Shown here: one piece after another, positions 8,835 to 19,116 of the stretch | How the letters are laid out: the number at the start of each line of letters is the position of its first letter | Position numbering within the stretch: the stretch's first letter is position 1 | DNA from: Gloeocapsa sp. UFS-A4-WI-NPMV-4B04 | GTDB lineage: Bacteria; Cyanobacteriota; Cyanobacteriia; Cyanobacteriales; Chroococcidiopsidaceae | Assembly (NCBI GenBank): GCA_019359535.1 | Contig: JAHHHE010000002.1 | Coordinates: 31,435-95,434 of the forward strand | Reading direction: 5' to 3' | Length of the DNA stretch: 64,000 nucleotides | Translations under genes and position numbers: made by a program | The notes under the pieces: generated by a model | Database searches by the model: none | What the model was told of the DNA's origin: nothing | What the model saw: only the letters and a program-made list of their open reading frames with translations

Positions 8835-11221
8835 CCAAGTGGTGGTTTTGAGTTTAGAGGCTTACTGGTGTTATAAAAATGGACGTACTTATATACCGCT
8901 ACACTACCACCAGTAGCTATTAAAACCAAGGCTGAGGGAACAAGGGGAACCCAACCACCTTGAGTCAAGATGAGGAAGCAAAGACCGTATAAGGTTGCGA
9001 GTGCAAGTACGATCGCAAGTTCCAGATGTAGCAGCGATCGCAAGCGGAGGGCAAGTATGCCTCCAACTATTGACCAACCCCAGATCCATAATCCTTCACT
9101 CCACTGATCCCAAACCCATAGCAAGGGTCGTTTATCCAAAACTGCACTCAAAATTTGACTTACCATTTGTGCTTGCAGAAATACTCCAGGTATTTGCTTT
9201 TGAAACGCCTGCTGACCAGTAGTGTAAGGTGTAAACCAATAATCACTAGCACTTGGGGCAGTAACGCCAATAATCACAATCCGATTCTTGAGTTCTTTGA
9301 CTAAATCTGGACTGATTTGTTCGTTGAGAATGTCTTTAAGACTAATTTGCGCGGCAATATCTTCAAGCGAGTGAAAGGGGCGGTAATTAAGTAATAATTG
9401 ATAACCTCGGTCATCAACATTTTGATAACCGCCTGTATGGGATTTTAATTGCTTAAATACAACGTCACCGAACTGTAAATATCCTTCTGGAGTAACTTTT
9501 GCCGCAATCCCCTTTGTATCTAAATAATGAAGTGCTAGTTGCAGACTAAAAGCATATTTTGTCCCACAACGAGATGCTAGGGGTGGAGTCAAATGTAATA
9601 GCTGGCGACGAACAGTGTTATTGTCACCGTCGGCGATCGCATCGCTAAAGCCTAAGCGTTGTTTCGGAATTTCTGGCGGAGGTGCAACGCCGAGTTCATC
9701 GACTTCAGGATCACTTACTTTACACACGCCAATTAAGGAATTATTTTGCTCTAAACGAGTTTTTAAATACGGGTAATTTGGCTCTACTGGCAAAGGACGA
9801 TAAATATCTAAGCCAACGGTTCGCGGTTGATATCGCTGTAGTTTTTCTAGAAGTCGCAAGAGCGATCGCTCTGATAGCGAACCTTGTCCCGATTCTTGAC
9901 TTTGAGCTTGGATATCAGCTTCATTAATTGTTACTACTAATAGGCGCGGATCAGGCCCTTCAATCGGTCTAAGTTGATTAAGATGATCGAAAGCTTGTAG
10001 TTCTAGTTGTTGCAGCACTCCTACGTGACGCACTCCAACCACAAATGACGTGATAACTGCACTTACAAAAAATGCTTTGCGGAAGATATCTCTGGTTCTC
10101 AGCTTTTGGCGCTGAAGATGGCGATCGCCATCTTCCTCAATTCCACTACACAATTGTTTCCAGGTTGGTGGTACTTCAGCCGGATTTTGGTAAATTATCG
10201 GTAGCCAAGTTGCACAAGGAAATTGATCTTCTAGGCTCTGTAACCTTTCCCGTGCTTCTCGCACTGCTAAATAAAAAGATGTACCCCTAGCAAATGCTTG
10301 AAGAAAATGCTTCAAAAATTGATGTGCAACACGATCTGGCACTGGTTCGCGCATTACCACAATTTGCGGAATCTGTAAATTAGCTAAATTTCGCGCTAAT
10401 CCCAACCCATCACACGAGTTAAAAATTGCTAATTTCAAGCCATGTTCTACGGCTGTTTGCAGGGCGTACCTTAAATCATTAATCGTTAAGCTATCTGTTT
10501 GATTAATATAAATCCGCCCAGTTTCACCATTTACGCTACTGGTACTGTGTCCCGCAAAAAAGAGGATGTCCCAACCCTCAAGCCATAATTGATTAGTTAA
10601 CTCTTGGCGTTGCGGTTCTACCAAAAACTTGACTTGTGCGTTTGGTAAGCGCTCTAGCAAGGCTGCATCTGCTTGAGTATCAATTCCATCGCTATTGCCC
10701 AAAATCGCTAAAATTTTAACTTGATTTTTCGCAATTGATACTTGCTTGACGCTTTCATATGCTGGCGTACTTAAGGCAATTTCCGTATGAGAGTAGCGCT
10801 CAAATAAATCACACAAATGCCAGGGTAGTCGCTGCACTCGAATGTCTTCGGCTTGGATGATCACCCGCACTTCGTCGGATGGCATTAATCTTTCGAGAAA
10901 TCTCTCTCTTAAGGGGCGAAATGACTGGGAGTGCAACCAGGTATTTAAACTATTGCACAATACTTCAACTGCGTGGCAGCAGTCTTGAATAACACAAACA
11001 TTGGTAACTTGTACCGCTTCTGCTTCTAGTCGAGAACGCAAACCTAAACGGCGATAAGCTGATTGCCAACAGCTATAATGTTGGGGAATTTCTGGTGCTG
11101 GAGGAAGTTTTCCGGTAATTTCTATTGAGGGGCGATCGCCATCTTCTCCAATCTGCAATGTCACAGAAAACCCCTGCTCAAAATTTCCATCCCCTAGCTT
11201 AAAGACAACTAACTTGCCCAC
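8831..11221 (-). CDS. CHASE2 domain protein with N-terminal CHAT domain and transmembrane segments
   Basis: N-terminal CHAT with DILFFAGHS and LAIFNSCDG (candidate His/Cys), then a TM helix, CHASE2 (QAFDHLNQLRP...RLLVVTINEADIQ) and C-terminal TM helices. Confidence 0.9.
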   Translation of the reverse strand: MGKLVVFKLGDGNFEQGFSVTLQIGEDGDRPSIEITGKLPPAPEIPQHYSCWQSAYRRLGLRSRLEAEAVQVTNVCVIQDCCHAVEVLCNSLNTWLHSQSFRPLRERFLERLMPSDEVRVIIQAEDIRVQRLPWHLCDLFERYSHTEIALSTPAYESVKQVSIAKNQVKILAILGNSDGIDTQADAALLERLPNAQVKFLVEPQRQELTNQLWLEGWDILFFAGHSTSSVNGETGRIYINQTDSLTINDLRYALQTAVEHGLKLAIFNSCDGLGLARNLANLQIPQIVVMREPVPDRVAHQFLKHFLQAFARGTSFYLAVREARERLQSLEDQFPCATWLPIIYQNPAEVPPTWKQLCSGIEEDGDRHLQRQKLRTRDIFRKAFFVSAVITSFVVGVRHVGVLQQLELQAFDHLNQLRPIEGPDPRLLVVTINEADIQAQSQESGQGSLSERSLLRLLEKLQRYQPRTVGLDIYRPLPVEPNYPYLKTRLEQNNSLIGVCKVSDPEVDELGVAPPPEIPKQRLGFSDAIADGDNNTVRRQLLHLTPPLASRCGTKYAFSLQLALHYLDTKGIAAKVTPEGYLQFGDVVFKQLKSHTGGYQNVDDRGYQLLLNYRPFHSLEDIAAQISLKDILNEQISPDLVKELKNRIVIIGVTAPSASDYWFTPYTTGQQAFQKQIPGVFLQAQMVSQILSAVLDKRPLLWVWDQWSEGLWIWGWSIVGGILALRLRSLLHLELAIVLALATLYGLCFLILTQGGWVPLVPSALVLIATGGSVAVYKYVHFYNTSKPLNSKPPLG

Positions 11222-11252
11222 AACTTGTTTCCCTTAAGGCGCGTTAATTCAA

Positions 11253-12242
11253 TCAAATTACAAAATTCTCTGTAATGCTGACATCACCGAGAGCTACTTT
11301 TACACTAAACTTTTCTTTGGGTTTTCCACTAAATTGCAACTGAATGTAATTATCTGCACTTCTAGCTTGAGCTTCTAAAAAAATTTCTTCTGATTCATCA
11401 AGTACAATCAGTTGAAGTAGTGGTTGCAAATAAGTTTGACTGCCCGTAGGATGCACTTGGATCAGAATATCAGTTTTTTGCGGTGATACTTGTCTAAGTT
11501 CAACGATTAAAGCTACCGAGTGACCAGCTAGTTGCAAGCCCAAGTCAATTAACTTAGCTCGTCTAACACTAGCTTCATGATGCTGAGAGCTAGTTTCCTG
11601 AGAATTATCATTTCTTCTAAAACTAAAAGCTAGGTTTGTTTGTGTTGAACCTAAGAGCGCTTCGATTGTTTGCCAACTTGTGTCAAAAACATTCTCTAGC
11701 CATTGACTCAAGCAGGTAATACCTTGTCGGGGTAATTCATGAATTACCTCTACAGGTTGCTGCAATTGACTCAAGCGATCGCATAAATTTTCTATCGGTT
11801 GTAATTCACTAATTGCTATATATTCCGTTGCTGCTGTTTGGATAAATCCCAGCACTTTTGCTTCACGCAGGAGTTCATCAAACTCAACTACTACATAGCC
11901 AATTCGATCTGACCAAACTTCTGGCGGAATGTAGCAATTTTCCTGATCAGCTCTAATCGGACGGCATTCTAAGCGACCTATATCAGTCACTTCTAAGTCA
12001 GCAACATCAGCAGCCAGCCGCACCACTGGGTTCCAACTATCGCCGACTGTTATATCTGTCGTAATGCCGATCATCTCCAAGTAATAATTTACGACACACA
12101 CAGCTAGCGTATTTAAACGAACTTGCTCTACCTTCTCAGGTGTAGGCTGTCCAGCAGCAAATTTTTGGGCTATTGCCCGTGCAGTTTCAGTAATCGGTAG
12201 CGGCAAAGAAAATTCTTCTATTACTCTTGTTTTGTAAGTCAT
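11253..12242 (-). CDS. DUF1822 family protein
   Basis: Starts with SLPLPITETARAIAQKFAAGQPTPEKVEQVRLNTLAVCVVNYYLEMIGI, characteristic of the family; operonic with CHASE2/CHAT and the sigma factor. Confidence 0.85.
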   Translation of the reverse strand: MTYKTRVIEEFSLPLPITETARAIAQKFAAGQPTPEKVEQVRLNTLAVCVVNYYLEMIGITTDITVGDSWNPVVRLAADVADLEVTDIGRLECRPIRADQENCYIPPEVWSDRIGYVVVEFDELLREAKVLGFIQTAATEYIAISELQPIENLCDRLSQLQQPVEVIHELPRQGITCLSQWLENVFDTSWQTIEALLGSTQTNLAFSFRRNDNSQETSSQHHEASVRRAKLIDLGLQLAGHSVALIVELRQVSPQKTDILIQVHPTGSQTYLQPLLQLIVLDESEEIFLEAQARSADNYIQLQFSGKPKEKFSVKVALGDVSITENFVI

Positions 12243-12254
12243 GATCTGTTTCCT

Positions 12255-12941
12255 TTACATATATCCTTGTGATTCGCCAAATTTCCGCAAACGCGGAATG
12301 CACTGTCGGCGATAGAAACTCGTCAGGGTCGAAATTGAAATATTGAATTCTGCGGACATTGTTTTCCAGCTGGTTTCTGGAGGCAATCGTTTTAGGATCA
12401 AGACTTGACAAGTCACCAATGAATGTCCCTGAATATGAATACTCTGCAATTCACCATCTAGATCTGTTTTAGCCCACTGTTTTGTCATTTCTAGAATTGG
12501 AGGAATATCAGCAGGTCCTTGTAGAGCTTCTACAGGGTCAATTGATTCATACGTTTCTAAAATTTTTTCAGTGGCAGTTTGAGCAAGCTTTATCTGTTCT
12601 TGAATGCGAGTATCTTGTAGTCGTCGCTTCAAGTAGGCGTTGAGCCAAGTTATCACGCTGCTTTGATTAGGGTTATATTTTTCTGCCGTAGTTGCTTCAC
12701 AAAGATTACGGCAGAAATACATCCATGTTTGTTGCAATGCATCTTCATAATAAGCAGCATTGTCTTTCCAAAGCTTGCCCGACTTGATAATTAGCCGTAC
12801 TAATCGAGTTAAACCTCGCTGGCGATCGCTACTTGTATATTTATGTCTACAAGTCTCTATCACTAGCTGGCGTAAAAGCTCCTCATGTTCATCCATAGCA
12901 GTCTTGTTGATGAGAACTGTACTCTGGTTAGTATTTTTCAA
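12255..12941 (-). CDS. Sigma-70 family (ECF-like) RNA polymerase sigma factor
   Basis: Region-2-like YYEDALQQTWMYFCRNL and C-terminal HTH-like SWKTMSAEFNISISTLTSFYRRQCIPRLRKF. Confidence 0.8.
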   Translation of the reverse strand: MKNTNQSTVLINKTAMDEHEELLRQLVIETCRHKYTSSDRQRGLTRLVRLIIKSGKLWKDNAAYYEDALQQTWMYFCRNLCEATTAEKYNPNQSSVITWLNAYLKRRLQDTRIQEQIKLAQTATEKILETYESIDPVEALQGPADIPPILEMTKQWAKTDLDGELQSIHIQGHSLVTCQVLILKRLPPETSWKTMSAEFNISISTLTSFYRRQCIPRLRKFGESQGYM

Positions 12942-13630
12942 TAAAAACTCCGATCATAAAAGTTATTAGTGCTTCATTAGTAAGATTCTTAATTAGTCAT
13001 CTTTTGCTTGATGTAAAGTTATTTGTAGCGTTTAACCAGTAATTTTGGTTGCTCGACATATTTTGTACCTCCCGCATCAGCGTACATAGAATTAAGTAAG
13101 ACGGTTTTCAACAGATGTAACAAGAATAAAGTGATGTATGGCTGTTCCATCCTCACCAATCTTGCTATTTACTTATCAGGACAAAAGCAGTAAATTACGC
13201 AAAACCTCCTAATGAATTTTCAGTTTGGAGATTTGAGCAACCTACTGTTTACAAGCTAAGGTATTAAATATTACAAGTATTTAAAATAGGTAGGGGCTAT
13301 TACTTCCTTACTTCTCTAACTCTGGTTTTCAGGCGTAGTGTAAATTTGGGATGAAGAAAAATAGGCGATCGCATGAAGAATTGATGAAGGCGACCGAAGT
13401 TACTTGCATACAAGCGTATAATTTGCATATCAGTAAAACTAATATCAAAGACACTACTGAAATTTTTATTAAAAAAATAAACTAGACGCTTATCTGGCTA
13501 AATATTTAGATTTGTAAATATTTTCCTAAAATTTGATGCTAAATCAACAACAAACTCAAACCGCAAACTAAAACCCCGCAATAGAGGTTAGACGCGAATG
13601 GGTGAAATGTTGTCTCTATGAATAAATACT

Positions 13631-14536
13631 ATGTATCCTGCAATTCACATTGACCTAAGCAGTATTACTGCCCTAATGCATCACTGGCTTTCACACTATG
13701 TTGCGGGCAAAAGTCTGACGTGGCTAGACCAAAAAACTAAACAAATTACTGACGGGGCAACTACAGGAACATTTTTTACTGCCTTCAGCGCCGTGCCACG
13801 TTATACAGGTAAACAAAAACTTGAGCTAACACCAGAAGATTTACAAGCAGCCCAGACACTACGCCCAGGCTGGTTTCCTGGTGATTGGAGCGTGGATCAA
13901 CTGGCTCGCACCCTAATCGTATTAGCTCTACCGCACGATAATCCTGAAAAATATCTTCAGACGCTAGGTCAAGTTTTCACCACAGCCGATGTAGGAGAGT
14001 TAATCGCGCTCTATCAAAGTTTACCCTTACTTCCCCATCCAGAGATCCACCGTAACCAAGCTGCTGAGGGAGTTCGCAGCAACATTACAGCAGTTTTCAA
14101 GGCAGTGGCATTCCAAAATCCTTATCCTGCTGATTATTTTGACAATATTGCCTGGGACCAAATGATCCTCAAGGCTATTTTCGTTGGTAGCCCTTTGTAT
14201 CTTATTCAGGGTCTTGACCGCCGCGCCAACCCAGAACTAGCCCAAATGTTGGTCAACTATGCTCACGAACGATGGGCTGCCAAACGCTCGGTAACACCGG
14301 AACTTTGGCGATTAGTAGGACAGTTTGCAGATACCGAAATATTAGCTGACTTAGAAAAGGTGCTGCAAGAGCCTGATTTAGTCCAACAAGAAGCCGCAGC
14401 TTTGGCTTGCTCTCAATGTCCATTGGCTCAAGCTCAAGAATTACTTGCTCGTTACCCTCAATTACAATTAGCTATTACACAAGGTAGTCTGACTTGGAGT
14501 AGCTTTAGCTACAATCGGTTGATAGAGTCTAAATAA
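13631..14536 (+). CDS. eboA: EboA family metabolite traffic protein
   Basis: First gene of an intact eboA-F block; sequence with RPGWFPGDWSVDQLART and LPLLPHPE. Confidence 0.8.
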   Translation: MYPAIHIDLSSITALMHHWLSHYVAGKSLTWLDQKTKQITDGATTGTFFTAFSAVPRYTGKQKLELTPEDLQAAQTLRPGWFPGDWSVDQLARTLIVLALPHDNPEKYLQTLGQVFTTADVGELIALYQSLPLLPHPEIHRNQAAEGVRSNITAVFKAVAFQNPYPADYFDNIAWDQMILKAIFVGSPLYLIQGLDRRANPELAQMLVNYAHERWAAKRSVTPELWRLVGQFADTEILADLEKVLQEPDLVQQEAAALACSQCPLAQAQELLARYPQLQLAITQGSLTWSSFSYNRLIESK

Positions 14537-14682
14537 AAGCTAACAGCCGTCAGCTTTGAAGCCTCTCATCTCACAGTTATGGATCAACCTTTGTTTGATT
14601 TATCGCCTACTACAAACGAGGCTTTTCTACCTTACTGATGGCTGACAGATTTGGAAAATATATCATTATTAATTAAGTAACT

Positions 14683-15606
14683 ATGCCTACTAACAGCATG
14701 ATGTTCATTGATCCTCATATTCACATGGTTTCGCGCACGACTTACGACTACCTTGTGATGAAAGAATATGGTGTTGTTGCCGTTATTGAGCCTTCATTCT
14801 GGCTAGGACAACCCCGGACTAGCGCTGGCACATTTAAGGATTACTTTAGCGGTCTTGTCGGTTGGGAGCGGTTTCGCGCCAGTCAGTTTGGCATTCAACA
14901 CTACTGCACAATTGGCTTGAATCCGAAAGAAGCTAATAACGAGGCTTTGGCAGAAGAAGTTATGGAACTACTGCCGCTTTACGCTTGTAAAGAGGGAGTC
15001 GTCGCTATTGGTGAAATTGGCTATGACGATATGACCGATGCTGAAGACAAGTATTTTCGGCAACAGCTAGACCTAGCAAAAGAACTAGATATGCTGGTGT
15101 TGATTCATACTCCGCACCGGAATAAGAAGGCAGGCGCTAGCCGCAGTATGGATCGCTGTGTTGAGCATGGGTTAGATCCGGCGCAAGTAATTATTGACCA
15201 TAACAATGAGGAAACTGTTACAGAGGTACTAAATCGCGGTTTCTGGGCAGCTTTCACTATTTATCCACACACAAAAATGGGGAACGCCAGGATGGTGGAA
15301 GTTGTGCGGCAATATGGATGCGATCGCATCATTGTGGATAGTAGCGCTGATTGGGGCGTGAGCGATCCTCTAGCTGTACCGAAAACTGCTCAATTAATGC
15401 TAGAACGTGGCATTCCAGAAGATCATGTACGCGCTGTATGTTACGAAAATGCCCTAGCTGCTTATAGCCAAAGTGGTCAAATGCAGGAAACAGACTGGCT
15501 CAAGGATTCGTCTATTGACCAAAGCCAGCTTTATAGTGGAAATTCCGTCCTGCGGGGTCAAACTCCTATTGTGGAATCTAATCGCGATCAGCTACTTATT
15601 GAGTAA
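14683..15606 (+). CDS. eboB: TatD family hydrolase (EboB)
   Basis: MFIDPHIHMVSRTTYDY, VAIGEIGYDDMT, LVLIHTPHRNK metal-dependent hydrolase motifs; position in cluster. Confidence 0.82.
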   Translation: MPTNSMMFIDPHIHMVSRTTYDYLVMKEYGVVAVIEPSFWLGQPRTSAGTFKDYFSGLVGWERFRASQFGIQHYCTIGLNPKEANNEALAEEVMELLPLYACKEGVVAIGEIGYDDMTDAEDKYFRQQLDLAKELDMLVLIHTPHRNKKAGASRSMDRCVEHGLDPAQVIIDHNNEETVTEVLNRGFWAAFTIYPHTKMGNARMVEVVRQYGCDRIIVDSSADWGVSDPLAVPKTAQLMLERGIPEDHVRAVCYENALAAYSQSGQMQETDWLKDSSIDQSQLYSGNSVLRGQTPIVESNRDQLLIE

Positions 15607-15663
15607 TTGCGCCCTACTGACGTTACAACTTCCAGAAATTTTATAGGTACGGAGGACTAGAGC

Positions 15664-16590
15664 GTGAATGCTGCGAGTTTGAGTCGAGAGCGCTTGTGGG
15701 CTTATCTACAAATGATGCGACCTGCTAATATTATCACCGCTTGGGCTGACATTTTAGTTGGTTTTGCAGCGTCAGGCTCAGTTGTTATTTTAAATCAAGT
15801 GCTGACAGGAGCGATCGCTCCTTTAATTCCCCTTGCTTGGTTAATCTTAGCTACAACTGGTTTATACGGCGGCGGCGTAGTTTTTAATGATGTGTTTGAT
15901 GCCCAATTGGATGCTAAAGAGCGTCCAGAACGACCAATTCCTAGTGGTAGAGCGTCCCGTCAAAGCGCGATTTGGCTCGGAAGTCTGCTTTTATCCCTCG
16001 GTGTAGTTGCAGCCGCTCAAGTCTCTGTATTAAGCGCTATCTTAGCTGCCGCTATAGCCTTTGCTGCACTATTTTACGATGCTTTTGGGAAGCACAATGC
16101 TTTTTTCGGCCCCATTAATATGGGTGCGTGTCGCGGCGGCAATTTATTACTTGGGATCAGTGCCGTACCAGCAATGGTAGGAGAGTATTGGTTTTTAGCT
16201 TTAATTCCGATTGCTTATATTGCTGCAATTACGGCTATCAGCAGAGGTGAAGTACATGGCGGTAAAGCAACGACAGGAATGTTAGCACTGGTACTTATTG
16301 GCGCAGTTATTAGCAGCATATTAGCGTTGGGGCTTTTGCCAGATTATCAAGTTCTCGCCACGTTGCCGTTTATTGCTTTATTTGCGGCGCGGGTGTTGCC
16401 TCCTTTTGTAAAAGCTGTCCGCGAACCAACTCCAGATCAAATCAGAACTGCTGTCAAGGCTGGCGTATTGTCACTAATTATCTTAGATGCGATCGTTGCT
16501 GCTGGCTTTGCTGGTTTGCCCTATGGATTATTAGTTCTTAGTCTGCTACCTATCTCAATAAAATTGGCTCAAATTTTTGCTGTAACTTAA
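15664..16590 (+). CDS. eboC: UbiA-like prenyltransferase homologue EboC
   Basis: Polytopic membrane protein; MMRPANIITAWADILVGF, NDVFDAQLDAKERPERPIPSG. Confidence 0.85.
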   Translation: MNAASLSRERLWAYLQMMRPANIITAWADILVGFAASGSVVILNQVLTGAIAPLIPLAWLILATTGLYGGGVVFNDVFDAQLDAKERPERPIPSGRASRQSAIWLGSLLLSLGVVAAAQVSVLSAILAAAIAFAALFYDAFGKHNAFFGPINMGACRGGNLLLGISAVPAMVGEYWFLALIPIAYIAAITAISRGEVHGGKATTGMLALVLIGAVISSILALGLLPDYQVLATLPFIALFAARVLPPFVKAVREPTPDQIRTAVKAGVLSLIILDAIVAAGFAGLPYGLLVLSLLPISIKLAQIFAVT

Positions 16591-16597
16591 GAAAAAT

Positions 16598-17824
16598 ATG
16601 ATTATTAATATTAAAGAAAAGACTAAATCTAATTTACAACCGATCCAGCAAGCTGTACCTGTGACGTTTAACTATAGCGTTCAGTTCACTAAAGGGCTGT
16701 TTGAGTTGGATAACCCCTTACTTGCACAAACGATCGCAGTAGATGGAGAGACAAACCCGAAGCAAGTTTTAGTAGTAGTAGACGCAGGCTTATTGCAGTA
16801 CCAAGGTAAATTACTAGAAAAATTATTAGCTTACGCTGAACGTTATCAAGATGTATTCAAGCTGGCATTTGAGCCTCTAGTAGTTCCAGGTGGAGAAGAA
16901 GTCAAGAACGAGCCAAAATTAATTGAGCAAATCCATGAAGTTATTGATACAGTTGGGCTGTGCCGTCATTCGTATGTGTTAGGAATCGGTGGCGGAGCAG
17001 TATTAGATATGGTGGGATATGCAGCAGCAACGGCTCACCGAGGAATTAGATTAATCCGGGTTCCGACTACGGTATTAGCGCAAAATGACTCTGGCGTAGG
17101 AGTAAAGAACGGCATTAACGCTTTTGGCAAGAAGAACTTTCTAGGAACATTTGCGCCACCATACGCCGTATTGAACGATATTGATTTTTTGACTACCCTT
17201 GACGATCGCGATTGGCGATCGGGTATTGCTGAAGCAGTTAAGGTAGCGCTGATCAAAGACGCAAACTTTTTTGAGTTCATTACAACAAACGCCAAAGCAC
17301 TAGCGCGGCGAGACATGGACTCAATGCAACATTTAATTTACCGTTGCGCTCAATTGCACCTCAACCATATTGCCAATAGCGGCGATCCTTTTGAGAAAGG
17401 TTCCTCACGCCCACTTGATTTTGGACACTGGGCGGCTCATAAACTAGAGCAATTAACGAATTACGACTTGCGTCATGGTGAAGCAGTAGCGATCGGTATT
17501 GCTTTAGACACTACTTATTCTTATATAGCAGGTATGTTGTCTCGCTCAGATTGGCAGCAAGTCTTAGAAACACTGAAAACATTAGGTTTTACCCTGTACG
17601 TACCCCAAATGGCTGAACAATTACATCAGCTAGAACATCCCGAATGCCTTTTTAGAGGACTTAACGAGTTCCGGGAACACTTGGGAGGTGAGTTAACCTT
17701 AATGTTGCTGCAAGGTATTGGGCAGGGAATTGAGGTTCACCAAGTAGATATGTCTGTGTATAAGCAAGCAATTGTGATGCTGCGCGATGTAGAAGTTGGT
17801 AGCCTTAGAAATTACAGCAATTAG
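16598..17824 (+). CDS. eboD: 3-dehydroquinate synthase-like sugar phosphate cyclase EboD
   Basis: GGGAVLDMVGYAAATAHRGIRLIRVPTTVLAQNDSGVGVKNGIN, LDFGHWAAHKLEQ. Confidence 0.85.
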   Translation: MIINIKEKTKSNLQPIQQAVPVTFNYSVQFTKGLFELDNPLLAQTIAVDGETNPKQVLVVVDAGLLQYQGKLLEKLLAYAERYQDVFKLAFEPLVVPGGEEVKNEPKLIEQIHEVIDTVGLCRHSYVLGIGGGAVLDMVGYAAATAHRGIRLIRVPTTVLAQNDSGVGVKNGINAFGKKNFLGTFAPPYAVLNDIDFLTTLDDRDWRSGIAEAVKVALIKDANFFEFITTNAKALARRDMDSMQHLIYRCAQLHLNHIANSGDPFEKGSSRPLDFGHWAAHKLEQLTNYDLRHGEAVAIGIALDTTYSYIAGMLSRSDWQQVLETLKTLGFTLYVPQMAEQLHQLEHPECLFRGLNEFREHLGGELTLMLLQGIGQGIEVHQVDMSVYKQAIVMLRDVEVGSLRNYSN

Positions 17825-17831
17825 CTAAAAA

Positions 17832-19112
17832 ATGAAGATTGACAACGGCGGCTTTCATTTAACTTATTGCACTAATATTCACCCAGGTGAAGCATGGCAG
17901 GAAGTCTTTGCTAACCTGGAAAAATACGTTACAGAACTTAAAGCACGGCTAGCACCAAATAAACCATTTGGTATTGGTTTGCGGTTAGCCAATGTAGCAG
18001 CGCGGGAACTATTGGAAGGAGACAATCTTACTCATTTCCAAAACTGGCTCACTCAGGAGAATTTGTACGTATTTACCTTAAATGGTTTCCCTTACGGGGG
18101 ATTTCATAACAAGGTAGTGAAAGACCAAGTATATGCACCTGACTGGTCTAAGCAAGAGCGGCTAGACTATACTTTACGGCTAGTAAAGATTTTAGCAGCG
18201 TTATTACCAGAAGGTATGGACGGCGGAATCTCTACATTGCCGTTGTCTTACAAGCCTTGGTTGAAAACAGAGCAGGGGAGGCTCGGGGCCCCCTTTGGGG
18301 ATGGAGGGGAGAGGGGAGCAGGGGAGCAGGGGAGCAGGGATTCTTGGTTACTGCGAAGTGCAAGTGTTAACTTAGCTACGGTAGCGGCGGAGATGGTACG
18401 TATTCGGGAAGAAACAGGAAAACTGCTGCACGTCGATTTAGAACCAGAACCAGATGGATTAATTGAAAGTACTGTTGAAGTAATTGATTTCTTTAAAGAA
18501 TGGTTGTTACCTGTTGGCGGAAATCATTTAGCTCAAACTCTTGGTATTTCGCAAGCATTAGCTGAGGTTCACTTACTGGATCATGTCCGCATTTGTTATG
18601 ACACTTGCCATTTTGCCCTCGAATATGAAGATCCAGCTTCAGTCTTTGCTGATTTTCAAGCAGCAGGGATTCAAATCGGCAAAATTCAGCTAAGTGCCGC
18701 AGTGCAAGTGAATTTACCTGAAAATATTGAAAAGCGGAGGATAATTGCTGAACGGTTGCGTCCTTTTGCAGAGTCAACTTATCTGCACCAAGTTATCGAA
18801 CGTCATGCAGATGGAACGTTGCATCACTATCCTGATTTGGTAACAGCATTACCATACCTTGAAAAGTCCACTGCCCAAGAGTGGCGTACTCATTTCCATG
18901 TCCCAATTTTTATTCACGATTACAAACTATTGCAGTCTACACAAGATGACATTGTAAATGTTCTGAATTTGCTGCGGACAAACGATGCCTGTAAACACCT
19001 TGAGATTGAGACTTATACCTGGGATGTTCTACCACCAGAGATGAAGAGCGATTTGTTAGCCTCAATCCAACGGGAGTATGAGTGGGTGTTAGCAACATTC
19101 GCTGGAACTTAA
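17832..19112 (+). CDS. eboE: Metabolite traffic protein EboE (TIM-barrel, xylose-isomerase-like)
   Basis: YCTNIHPGEAWQEVFANLEKYV...LDLEPEPDGLIE-type motifs; cluster position. Confidence 0.85.
   Translation: MKIDNGGFHLTYCTNIHPGEAWQEVFANLEKYVTELKARLAPNKPFGIGLRLANVAARELLEGDNLTHFQNWLTQENLYVFTLNGFPYGGFHNKVVKDQVYAPDWSKQERLDYTLRLVKILAALLPEGMDGGISTLPLSYKPWLKTEQGRLGAPFGDGGERGAGEQGSRDSWLLRSASVNLATVAAEMVRIREETGKLLHVDLEPEPDGLIESTVEVIDFFKEWLLPVGGNHLAQTLGISQALAEVHLLDHVRICYDTCHFALEYEDPASVFADFQAAGIQIGKIQLSAAVQVNLPENIEKRRIIAERLRPFAESTYLHQVIERHADGTLHHYPDLVTALPYLEKSTAQEWRTHFHVPIFIHDYKLLQSTQDDIVNVLNLLRTNDACKHLEIETYTWDVLPPEMKSDLLASIQREYEWVLATFAGT
18270..18345 (+). repeat. G/A-rich low-complexity tract (ggggagcaggggagcaggggagcaggga) in frame inside eboE
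   Basis: Direct read; encodes TEQGRLGAPFGDGGERGAGEQGSRDSW. Boundaries approximate. Confidence 0.75.
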
Positions 19113-19116
19113 ATAA

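Noticed and set aside
12187-12411. Minus-strand 74-aa ORF
   Set aside because: Overlaps the sigma factor and DUF1822 genes in another frame; no protein-like features.
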